64,000 bases of DNA from Epiperipatus broadwayi (Eukaryota; Onychophora; Udeonychophora; Euonychophora; Peripatidae). Below are positions 52,150 to 62,920 of the stretch, in pieces (the first letter of the stretch is position 1; every line of letters starts with the position of its first letter). The notes beneath the pieces are model-generated. The model was not told the origin of the DNA and ran no database searches. It was given only the letters and a program-made list of their open reading frames with translations. The translations under genes and the position numbers were made by a program. Location of the stretch: the NCBI GenBank assembly GCA_028023455.1, contig JAQFVV010012572.1:2168001-2232000 (forward strand), given 5' to 3'.

Positions 52150-52578
52150 TTAAGTTGTATAACTAACTAATCTTGCCACTCTGTCTGATACACCATCAAT
52201 CTCCACAATATTGTTCTTCCACTTTTTATTTATAATGAATCCTACTCCACTTGTATTTCCAATATTTGTGCCTTTATAATAAAATATATGCCCACTTTTT
52301 AAACCAATTGTCTCTTCACCTTTTCTTCTAACTTCACAAAGTCCAATAATATCCCATTTAATATAAGAGAGTTCTTCTTCTAATTCTTGCAATCTTCCTT
52401 CACTTGAAAGTGATCTGCAGTTGTAAGTACCTAAATAAAAAGTTGTCATCAAATGGCAGCCTGGGTCCGCAATCAGGAGATTCTTAGCACCCTCCGCCTT
52501 CGGCCACCAACCGCTGCCTTGGTTGGTGACTTTACAGCCTCCTGGGAATAAGGGCCATGCTTTATTTTTGTCTGTCAT
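52150..52578 (-). pseudogene. RTE LINE, N-terminal part of the APE endonuclease (frameshifted)
   Basis: 142 codons beginning at ATG 52578. After a leader of about 45 residues come endonuclease motifs in the expected order: GTYNCRSL near 50, IGLCEVRRKGEE near 78, YYKGTN, then GVGFIINKKW and DRVARLV at the end. The frame breaks at about 52160-52171, where the coding strand reads TTAGTTAG: a 4-bp tandem duplication that is enough to explain the shift into the next open segment, since leaving out one copy keeps the endonuclease reading open. The endonuclease nicks target DNA to prime reverse transcription in intact relatives. Confidence 0.85.
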
Positions 52579-54809
52579 AATTGTATATATGTATTGGAAA
52601 AATATTTATCATTTACACAAACATTCATTCTGCCTTATCAGGCACTGAGAAGAAAGACCATGGTGTTTCTCGATCTTAAACTCAGAGGTAAAAAGCCAAA
52701 AAACTCACCACGCTGGCTAATGCGTGTTGGTGAGCAGCCCATCCATGTTCGTATACTATATGAATAAACACATAGTAATAACAGCTGCAATGACAAGAAC
52801 GTATGGAGTGGACATTAGGAATTTGCCCTGCTCGGTTCCTTTAAGGCCTCCAAGAGGAATCAAAGGATCTCCTTTCAGTTAATAGCAAACTCCTTTCTGC
52901 AGCCCCCTAAATGTATATGTATAGGAAAATCTTAAGCATTTAGAAATAAGAGTGCAAAGATCCTTAATTCCTTTTACTATGTGTTAATAAATGATGTTTG
53001 CAAAATTTTTATAATTTATTGCACATGTAGTGGGGTAATTCCCTAATGACTGTTACAAATTTAACACAGCGCTAGATAAATAACTTGTTATATATGTTTA
53101 ATATTACATCCAATACTGACATACAGTAAATTGTTAAAATTTCGTAAACATCATTTATTAAGACATAGTAAATAAAATTAAAGTAATTAATTAAAGATGT
53201 TCATACTCAAATTTAAATGCTTAAGATTGCCTATATATATATGTTTAGATAAAAAAGATAAGATGGATTCATCTCATCTTCTCAAAAGACTTTATCTTGT
53301 ATTGGGAAAGGGAGAGTATTCCTCAATAGTAAAAATCTATACAGCATATATGTAATGAAGTGATGCCCTAAAGATTCAAAAATTAAACACAATGCTAGAT
53401 AGAAAAATAACTTGTTAAGCACATAGTTTTAGGGGAAAAAATGATAAAGAAAACTTAAATGAGAATAAAAGAAAATATTTTTTTCCTTTTACCTTCTCTT
53501 TAATTAATTAAGTGATTTTAAAATAATTAATTTTAAGGAAAGTTAACTTCCTACCATACTGTTTTAATATTAATGGGGGGGGGGGGCAAATAGATATCTG
53601 TTAAATTAACAGTTAAAGGCTCTAAAAATTAGATGCCATAAAAAAATTATTTAAAATTTTAAAAGAAAAGAAAAAAAATTAATTAATTATTATTTCCAAA
53701 TTGAGGATTATACAAACAATGGGTGAATAGAAATGTGGATATATATGATCCTGTGCAGATGCATATTAAGGAATAAAGTTTTTTTTTTAAACTGTGAAAT
53801 TTAAATAAGATTAATCATAATATATATATTATAGGCAAATTAAAATGTGTACTAAGAACATATGATGAGATAATTAATATATAATGATGTAATCGTTTAT
53901 TTTATATTTATGTATGAAAGTAAGAATTATATTTATATGTGTGTGTTCAAGTATGCATTAATTTCTGGTGAAGAGATTGATTATAAAATATATTACTATG
54001 AGATGTGACCAAAAAAAAATGATATTGTGTTGAGAAGTACTGAGATTTGATATCAAAGAATTAAAAAAATATTTATTTCTGTTGATGTGTATATGATTCA
54101 GTTAAGAAAGAAGTTTGGAGTTAAATAATAAAGATCAATCAAGGTGTTTCGTACTTTAAAGTTGAATATAAAATATGTGAAGTTAAAGAAGAATGAAGAT
54201 ATAGCAGTAAATTTTAAGTTATGGGTTTCTGAATAGATCTTCTGTCTAGGTGAAATATTCATTCAAATATGAGTGTTTTTGATATAAAAATATTCATGAA
54301 ATGAACTATTGAGATTTAGCTATTTAATTGCTGTCTATTTATTGGTTCACTACAATCATCATATCTATAAAGATTACAAGTTTCTGCCTAGTAAGGAATG
54401 TTTTGTGCTAAAATACTTAATGAAATAACTTTAATATGATTTGGCAGAGGATAGTTTAAATAAATAAATGTTGAGATATATCATGTTCATTTCAGCATAT
54501 ACTCACTTTATGAAACAGGATTCCAAGATAAGAAGTAGAATAAAAACTGATTAGAGATAATGAAAAGATATGAAAATGATGAGCCTTATTCAATTGAGAA
54601 TAGATTATAAATGGGCTACTTGTAATTATATCTATCTGTCCAATACTAACTTACTAATAAATGGTATATTCATATTTAATGCTCCTATTCTTTTGAAATA
54701 TTATCATCATTTTTTGTTAAACAAATTCTTATATATCTTCCTATTACTAAAAATTTCAGCTGCGAAAAAGTCCATTCATCTCAATTTTCCTTTTTTTTAA
54801 TCTACATAT

Positions 54810-56120
54810 TGCTCTGTTAAATTTTGATTCTGTCCACCTTCTCTTAAGTAAACATCTTTAATAGAATAAAATTTATCTTTCCAACTTCCTATAACTGAAG
54901 TCTTTTACTATAAACTCAAAATTTAAACATTTTTTTTTTTCTGCTACACTCTAAATTTAACAACAAAAAACTATTATTTTTGTTATTTCTTTTCCTAATA
55001 AGAGTTAATATTTTTACCAACTTTTCACTAATAACTTCCTCAATCAACTTCATCTTATTTCTTTCTTAAATAACTATTTCATCTAATTTTTTTTCCATTT
55101 GTTTATTAAATAGCCTCTTCATTGTATTTACATAGCTGTTTCTTTGCTTTTAAATATTCTTATGTATGTTTGCTTCAACTTTTCTTCATTCTAAATAAAC
55201 ATTCACACATGCAACTTTATTTACCATGTCATTCTATCATCTCTTATAATCCTTAACAAGATATTACTAAAATTTACTCAATTTAGTTTCATTCCATTTC
55301 TCCTATCCATATCTATTCAATATTTCTAACTATTTTAAATACTATTAATTTATCAACATAAAATTATAATTATTAGTATACTCTTTTCCTTCATCAAAAA
55401 AGATAATTCTATCTTTTCGAGTCCTTATTTATTCACCAACACATAATCAAAAATGTAATTGAAATTCTGACTTAAGAAATGTATTAACATTTATTTTATT
55501 CATATTTTCAGTTCACATTGGAACTTTTCTCATTTATATTTTCAATAATGCTTCATTCATATTGCTATTCTACCAGTTTCATAATATGATCATTCATGCT
55601 ATTTATAATCAATATATTATTTTAGTTATTTACTTATTTAGTCTTCTATAAATGTAAACATTCTTATTCCATTCTTTCACATTTTCCTTATTTTTAGTAG
55701 CTAAAATCTTATTTACTCACTTCAATCTTATCCATACATGCTTTTTAAAATTTTTTCTAAAAATATCACTTTAATATTTCCTATATCCCATTATTAAGCA
55801 TCATATCCATTTATCTATTTTATCCTTAATTTTGAAAATATTAAACCACTACACATGACATGATCATGCCTCTATGTAATTTTGAAAATATATACTTCTC
55901 TATCTTTCAAATTGGTCTCTATTATTTTTCTTCGCAAAAAATCTCTAATTGCTCTAGTATTTATATCTCTAACCTATTGCCTATTTATAAAACAATTTTT
56001 ACAATATCTTTGACTTTTCTGTTAATAATTCTTTTTTTATAATTCTAAAAAAATATTTTTTTCTAGTTTATATTATGCATAACTCTATCCTTGTCTGTAT
56101 TTTCCTGTGTCTTATTATCA
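54810..56120 (-). repeat. Strongly T/C-biased stretch, possible decayed minus-strand LINE
   Basis: The plus strand is almost purine-poor for 1.3 kb, the same skew that the plus strand shows across the recognised minus-strand LINEs. A few minus-strand fragments are lysine/asparagine-rich as in LINE linkers, but no diagnostic motif was found. Confidence 0.25.
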
Positions 56121-57344
56121 ACTCTAAATATGTCCAACATTCTATATTCACTTTCTTCCTTTAATTAAATAAATAATAATATTTGTCAATATTAAATTAA
56201 TATTTTATCCCTTCTTTGTAATAAATATGAGTCAGAGCACTGTCATTCCCTTTACTAAATTAACTGTGAAATAAAAAATTAGATTTCACATAATTATGAT
56301 AATAATAAAAAAGAATGCCCTTTATCAGCTGTGCCAAGCTTTAAATATCACTGTCCACAAATATAAGATCTTGCTAAAATCTTATTTTATATAAATCAGA
56401 TTTTATTTGCTTTAGTTGAAATTGTGAAAGATATAATACATAATTTGCGTGCTATTTTTAAATAGTCATAAAGCATATATGTGCACGGATAGAATACTGT
56501 TAAATGAGTTCCTTGTGATTCAATAACTTCATTCATTTGATCAAATTATGGTGGGGAAGCTGTGAATTTTTATGACTTCTACATTTTATTATTTTAGCAA
56601 GAATTACACGATTTACTTAAATATTATTTTTATTTAATTGCAAATGTGTTTATACTCAAAAAAAAAAAAAGATAAATGAATAAATAATATACACATTTTA
56701 AAACAATCAAACAAACAAAAAAAAACACATTAAAATAAATATCTAAAAATTAACTAATAAATCTAAGTGACATGAGTGCCATATTTCTATATTTAATCAG
56801 TTTTATTTATTTCCCAACAAGGAAAAAAAAATATTTTTCTATAAAATCGACCAAAGTATCAACTTTTTTAAATACATAGAATTAGATAGTAATTAAAAAA
56901 AAAAAAATCCTTACTAATCTCTCTAAATTAGTTTGCAATAGTTTTTAAACACAGACTTTAGTTAAACTAAAAAAAAAGATACAAATTGATTGGTTAGTTT
57001 TTCCAATTTTTATTCTGATTGATGGTACTTTATCTGTTACTCTCATATTTCTTAAGATTTATATAAAAAAGAAATAATTGCTTAATTGGCCAGAAAATAA
57101 TTATATAAATCTTGACTGGCTATAAAAAGCACCTTATTTAATAATTGTATTATAATTTTCACATTTTGCTGTTAGTAATGTTTAAGGGCTTGGTATAGTT
57201 ATGAAAGAGAGTTCTCTTGAAATCTTCTGGAAGCTATGTTTTGTCATAGTTTCTGATTCAAAATTTAACTATTACATAAAATCGCTTATTTCATAATGAT
57301 TTGCTGACTTATATATATAAATAATTTTAATTTCATATATATAT

Positions 57345-57660
57345 TGTAACTTAAATAACAAGATCAAAGATCCATTGTAACATAAATAAAGGTAGATCAA
57401 AAGAATTAAGATACCAGAGTAGTCTACAATATATAAGATCATAATATTATAACCTAATACATGAAAAATTGTAACTTAAATTAACTAGATCAAAAGGATT
57501 ACCATTATAAATATTTTTACCTGAGTCAAAGGGCATGGAGCTGAATAATATATGATTGTAACATAAATAAACTGATGAAAGGATCCAAATATATTATTTA
57601 GCTTAATAAACGAAAAATGGTAACTTGTATTTTATATCAAAGAGAAAAGAATTGTAATAT
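57345..57660. repeat. Degenerate tandem repeat
   Basis: A motif like attgtaacttaaataa followed by agatcaaaagaatta recurs with variation near 57345, 57377, 57471, 57555 and 57615. The spacing is irregular; no coding. Confidence 0.4.
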
Positions 57661-60600
57661 GCAACTTGCTGAGTATAAGCTATTTAACAAATGATCAGAC
57701 GATGAGTTATTAATCATATTAAGGAATCATATATAAGTTGTAACTATAATAGTCATTGAATTTTATTACTTTCAATACTCAAGTGAATATTAATTATCAA
57801 TAAAATTATCGGTGGCTTAAATTCATCAATTTCTACTTAAGATTTCTAAAGATATCATAATATCAATAATTAGAAACAATAATGCCTGGAGACTAGTCAT
57901 TTAAGGTGTCTGACCTATTTCAAACCCTAGTTAGGCAGGCATTGTACCATCAATAAACAAGTAGAAACTATAAACAAATTATTATGGACAAACTATTATA
58001 GCTCAGGAAATAACATCAAGTGGGTGAGTACATTGGAAATTCAATAAAATATATTCTCAATAAATCCAACAGTAGATTTTATTCACTTTCATCTCTTGGT
58101 TTGATGTCAAGTGCATATTTAAGTAAAATAACAAATGAATATGGTCTAGCAGGGTGCCACTAGATTATCTGAACCTAGACACAGTTATATCTTATAACCT
58201 TTTCACATGTACCAGGTTTGAATCCCTTTTTGGTAATTTATTTGTAACAAAAATAAAGGATTTTACTTTTAGACCCATATCACTTTATGCACTCACATTT
58301 AGGTAAACATAAAACATTCTTAAACTAAAGTGGTGTATAAAAATTCATCAGACAGAAATCATTTCCTAGATCTTAACATAATAAATGCATTTCAATATCT
58401 TTATAAGTTTTACTAGCTCAGATTATACTATTAATTTAGGATGGCAATTCACTCATCCTTGCATGATATAGATGATGGAATGGTGGTTATTATAATTATT
58501 CACGAATGTCAACTAAATACCATGAAATCACTTATTTATCTATGGCCTTTAAACATTTATCTAGCTCATTAATTCAAACGTGATGATGATGATGACGATA
58601 ATGATAATAGTTCCATCCACAGCTTTAGGACTAAGCCTAATCATAAAACTTATTTTTTTAAAGAAATTCATAACTACTGCTTAATCTTAGTATATCTAAT
58701 TAAATCTTAAATAATTAATATTAACCATTGATGATGAATGATCACAACTAATAAAGAATACTCTCAATGAACTATATATGCCTCGTTTAATAAAACAATT
58801 TAACATTTATTAATTTATTACGAACATATACAAACAATTTAAAGATAAAACCAAGAATTTATATGAATAATAATGATAACAACAATAATTGATTATTTGG
58901 CAATCATAAGATTATTTTGAATTCTTCCCTCTTTCCCATCAAAGATATATACTGTATATTAAATTGGATACTAAGTTTGCTAAAGTTTTCAATTCACAAG
59001 AAAATATTTCATAAAAAAAAATATTCACTCTTTTTTTTCTCTTTTGCACACATACTTTTATAATCTAACATGTAAAGTAGAATGGTAAAAAAAATGTTAA
59101 TAGAATCGGAAAAAGAAGATTTCAAGAAACAAGTTTTTAAATGGTTTCTCCCCCCTTCCCGCTGAGCTTGAGATCGCTATTCTTTAAATCAAAATAAAAA
59201 TCACCTAATACTTTTAACACTATATATGTCTATTATTCTTCCATCCACACGCAATTATATCCATGTAACAATTTAATATATTACTGTGTAGGTGCTTATC
59301 CCATATAACCAAAATATTATTTAAAAACAAAATAATAATACAAAAAAAAATATCTTTTACATATTAATAAACATTTCATAATTTTAGATTGATATACAAT
59401 AATACCCTTTAGAAAATACTTCATTAATAAGCTGGGTACATATAAAATTATTACTCAAGGTTATAATTATTATTAGTGAAGAAAACTATGGTTTTAATCG
59501 ATTTTGGGTTGTGTTAAAGTTCTGAAAAAAAAATATAAAACTTAATTTCTAAAAATTTTAGAATAGTCTTTGATATAATAAAAAAAAATATATAGTAAAA
59601 GTTCATATTACCAGTCTCACAGGTTCAAACTTAGCTTGTTTAATGTTCATATTTTTGCAGCAATCACAGTTTCTTTTTCTTGAGGCTTGTAATTATTTAA
59701 CGTTTATGATTATGGTGATATTATTTGCCACTGGAACTCTTTTTTTCTCTTCCTTCCTTGTTAAGCATAATTCTTCCATAAGAGTATATCAGTTGTTCTC
59801 TCATTTGCAATTTTTTCTTACTGGGTTTAAATTCAGTTGCTGGAACAATTGTACTAGATGATTCAATTTGTACTAGATGACTTAATATTTATCAGTAGAT
59901 TAATCATTTTTCTTCAAATTTCAAATGCAGGTGAATGTTTCTTTTGCTTAAGATATCAATTTTTTTTTTAATCAGTCATCAGTGTATAATATTTTAATTT
60001 CAGAAAAGACTTTTTTTTTCTATATGATATGCTGGCTGATGATGAATCAGGGAATTTCCCCAGACGAGAAAATATAAATATTTTTTCAACCTGCCATGCT
60101 GTTTTTAATCTTCACAAAAAAAAACTTTATATTAAAATGATTTTTAAAATTGATATCTGACCGAATTAAAAATGTTTGTCCTCCTTAGTTTCAATATTTT
60201 TAAAAAATCTCTTTTCTGATTTTTCACAGACACCTTTTATAGTTTATTTTTCAGCTAACTCATTCAATTAGATTTCTAGTGTAACTTTCTCTAGAAACAT
60301 ATTAAAAATCACACTACCTTGATTTTCAAGACTAATCTTGTTTTGAAGGAAAAATTGTCTTAATCCTTTTTCTTTACATCTCTGTCACAAATGTAACACC
60401 TAAAATTTGAGCTGCTTTCTTTGATCAAGCTGATGGGACAATTTCAAAACTTAGCGCTCTCACCAAGCTTTAACAGAAAAACAACCAATCTTTATAAAAA
60501 CAAAATTGTTACAAAAATATATATCCAATTTAACAGATTTTCTCCTTTAACACAAAATTGTGAAGCAAATAATTTAACAGTTTTAACTTTTTTTTAGTAT

Positions 60601-61164
60601 GTAATAAATGTAGGTTTGTTTGTACAATATACCCACACACCCCATCATTCAACCCATTTATAAAAACTGGTCTATGAAAATAACCTAAATGCTTTCTAGA
60701 AATTATAATTTTAATATTTAAAATTAAATCCTTAACTTTCAAATCCCAAAATACAATTTTTAAAAAAAAATAGAAACAGAATAAAATATTAGAATCTAGT
60801 AAATGTAGGTTAGCTTTGAAGAGAGTTTAATATTTAAAATATACAATGATAATTAAACAGCTTACACATACACTGCCTATATATGTGTTATTAATTTACT
60901 TTTCAACAAAAAAAATTAAATATTGAATATTTAAATGTGTGTACTATTCTTGTTTCTTTTTTTTTTATCAACACACAAACAAATAAAGAACATACCTGTT
61001 GCCCCACTCTCTTTCTGTCTTAAGCTTTTAAAGAACTTGACCCTGTAGGGTTTAAACTTGGGTGCCCTACAGCTTCCTTTCCTATATAAAATTGTGATGA
61101 TGATTTTTTGTTCATTTTCTTTCATGCACATTACTACAAATTTAGCTAATGACTAAATTGTAAT

Positions 61165-61431
61165 GGCACAATATATTAATAGAGCAATGTTGACCAAATT
61201 TCATCTAGCCATGAAATAATTAAACAAATCCACCATATTGTTTGGCAAATTAAAAAATAGATTATACCATCTATTATTCTTTACAGTTTTTGATGTAAAT
61301 CAAGTTAAATTTTCTAAATATGTTGAAATTTTTGTCTGCTCTATATTATCATTTGCTAATGTAGTGTAATGGAATTTTTAAATTATTTCATGGCTAGAAG
61401 AACTTTGGTCAACTCTGCTCTATTTTCTGCC
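61165..61431. repeat. Inverted repeat, ~65-bp arms
   Basis: Arms 61165-61232 and 61369-61431 are inverted copies (tagccatgaaataattaaa against tttaaattatttcatggcta; gttgacca against tggtcaac), with a ~135-bp AT-rich spacer. MITE-like. The frame 61369-61605 is not supported as a gene. Confidence 0.6.
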
Positions 61432-62166
61432 ACACGAAATTATTATTTAATATTTCTCATATACATAATAATATTAAAGTATGAGTATTGTCTGATGTTT
61501 TTTTTTTACACACTTCTACATTACAATTTGAAGATTTTTGGACAAAACAAAAGGACATTGTTTGGACGCAGAAATATGGTTCAAATTATGTTCCTCATGG
61601 CTTAGCACAATAACAAATTGTTAGAATCAGAACTAATATTTCCAGAATTGATTCTCAGTTGAGAAACATGAATAGTAATTAAAAACTTGCTCAGATTAAC
61701 TGAATAGAACTACTAAATGCTTAGTCTGTCATATATTGCTTGAACATCACATAATATCTAAAGTAATTAATTGTACAAGTTGTTTGTTTCATTCAAATTG
61801 TAATCAATGAAAAATTCATTTTTTTTTCTTCTTTATTTTCTTCTATTTAAAAGCCAACTCAATTTTAAAAATATTACATGAATCAAACTGAAATAATGAA
61901 TTTAATATAAACCTAATAATAAACCATTAGAATTTAAAAATAATTATTATAATTGAAAATAATTTCTGACAAATATCAATTCTTAATCAAAGTAATATTA
62001 AAGTTTATGCATAATTTATATGAATACTTCTGGTTCATTAACTACCAATATTATATTTATTTCATAATGAATTTCCATTAATTATATTTTAAATGTAAAA
62101 TTTAAAAGTAAAAGTACAAAATTAAGCTAAATGCAACTAACATATAAAATTAATATTTCATTTTAC

Positions 62167-62694
62167 CTGCATTCTTCTCAGCCTTGTTTTTTTCATCACT
62201 GGTTTTAGAACCCTTCTGACTTTTAACATTCCCAGTAAATATCTTTTTAAGATGTTCACAAAAGCTTGGATGTCTTTTAAGAAAGTTGTGGATCCATTTA
62301 GATCTAACTCTTTTCTCTTCATTAAAAGGATGTGCAATAGCATTTGTCACAAAAAAATCATAAATTACACGACCAAGTTCATTCAACTTCATGCCGAGAA
62401 GATTATCACCAAGGGTCATAAGATGATGAACTAGCAAATCTTCTTCTTTTTTTGAAAAACTGAATACTTTTCCATATTGGTTATTATCCATATCTGGTCT
62501 TTTTAAACTTCGATGATATAATGTTGATTTAGGTACTTTGTAAATTGCAGCTGCTTGTGATAAGCTCAACTCTTTATTTTGAACTTTTTGAACAGCTTGA
62601 TTCATAAATTCTTGATTATAATATTTCTTGAACATAAATGCAGGTACTTTTCGAGTTTTTCGACCATCAATACCTTTTTTCTTTTTCAACATAT
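62167..62694 (-). CDS. Exon A: psq HTH + CENP-B-type HTH module, lysine-rich tail
   Basis: The exon starts after a tttatttcag acceptor (AG at 62696-62695) with two bases, then an ATG at 62692, and ends at GCAG|GTAAAA (donor GT 62166-62165). Length 528, symmetric phase 1. Numbered from that ATG: a basic leader (1-24), psq-type HTH at about 27-64 (NKELSLSQAAAIYKVPKSTL), CENP-B/Tc5-type HTH at about 78-145 (LGDNLLGM, AHPF, then W133 in KWIHNFLKRHP), and a lysine-rich tail 149-175 that may be a nuclear localisation signal. Read past the donor, the frame stops after four more codons. The in-frame ATG right after the acceptor could be the true start (G at -3) if upstream exons are untranslated; the shared phase with the other modules argues that translation continues from upstream. 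The module identity is clear; the start is undecided. Confidence 0.85.
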
Positions 62695-62790
62695 CTGAAA
62701 TAAAAATCTAAATCAATAAATTAAATTAAAAAAACAAAAACAAATCTAAATCAAAAAACCAAATTTAAAAATTTTTAAAATTTAATTATA

Positions 62791-62920
62791 ACAGTTGAGA
62801 TTGGGAGATATAATGTTCTGAAGAAGATAGCTAAGGCAATTGAAACTGTAAACTGCAGGAAAGTAATAAAGTATTTGGTCAATTGAATATTATATGACAT
62901 ACATTTGGCAATGCAATAGG
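62791..62920 (+). repeat. Single copy of the hammerhead-like repeat family
   Basis: Matches the reverse complement of the left arm of the 13.9-kb palindrome over its full length, including the outer end tacatttggcaatgcaat. It has ctgaaga (62818-62824), gaaa (62842-62845) and a possible stem III acagt (62791-62795) pairing with actgt (62845-62849). Located just upstream of exon A on the gene's strand. Confidence 0.55.

Larger units (their letters stand above)
49611..52904 (-). mobile_element. Nearly full-length RTE-clade LINE with 12-bp target site duplication
   Basis: The element is 3,294 bp, the usual size of RTE elements. A 12-bp direct repeat ccctaaatgtat flanks it at 49599-49610 and 52905-52916. 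Its 3' end (low-coordinate side) is a short ATC/GAT trinucleotide repeat immediately after the stop codon, typical of RTE elements, which lack a poly(A) tail. The 5' end (52579-52904) is about 330 bp of comparatively GC-rich untranslated sequence. It inserted into one unit of a 309-bp tandem repeat array. Endonuclease and reverse transcriptase are encoded in one frame that is now broken twice. The long open stretches show it is by far the youngest LINE in the window. Confidence 0.9.
49165..53440. repeat. Fold-back array: 309-bp tandem units, head-to-head inverted, split by the RTE insertion
   Basis: A unit starting gtcattagggaat occurs at 49165 and again at 49474 (period 309). The second unit is cut by the RTE at 49610 and resumes at 52905. 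From about 53027 the same sequence runs in reverse complement (taattccctaatgac at about 53036-53050, the opposite arm down to about 53360), and part of a further inverted unit continues to about 53440. Removing the LINE leaves a ~1-kb palindrome built of tandem units, the architecture of Foldback-type DNA transposons. No coding capacity is seen. Confidence 0.7.
53440..61160. other. Intron A-B, proximal part: AT-rich, no exon seen
   Basis: Holds the T/C-rich stretch and degenerate tandem repeat listed separately, a G-run at about 53576-53586, a GAT microsatellite at 58580-58600 and a small hairpin ctgtaggg...ccctacag at about 61043-61072. No psq-module signature was found. Confidence 0.4.
16291..62694 (-). 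other. Gene body: multi-exon gene with five psq + CENP-B HTH module exons (3' part of the gene)
   Basis: Five exons on the minus strand encode homologous modules, in transcript order A (62694-62167), B (39705-39256), C (29767-29282), D (23983-23510) and E (16876-16419, with stop). Introns are about 22.5, 9.5, 5.3 and 6.6 kb. Each exon begins after a pyrimidine-rich acceptor ending in AG with two bases before the first full codon, and A-D end one base into a codon at a GT donor, so all introns are phase 1 and all junctions stay open. Joining all five gives about 797 codons. The two HTH types are those of the N-terminus of pogo/Tigger transposases and of CENP-B, Jerky and Pipsqueak proteins, but no DDE domain is seen. 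The 5' end (promoter, any N-terminal domain) probably lies beyond the right edge. The expected role is sequence-specific DNA binding in the nucleus; this is inferred. Confidence 0.8.

Noticed and set aside
49502-52166. Several plus-strand frames up to 143 codons
   Set aside because: Antisense shadows of the RTE endonuclease and reverse transcriptase.
60931-61131. Minus-strand frame of 66 codons
   Set aside because: Basic, low-complexity, overlaps a small GC-rich hairpin; no family match.
16419-62694. Five independent decayed pogo transposons instead of one gene
   Set aside because: No DDE remnants or terminal repeats were seen next to the modules, all splice phases agree, and all frames are intact while neighbouring elements are broken.
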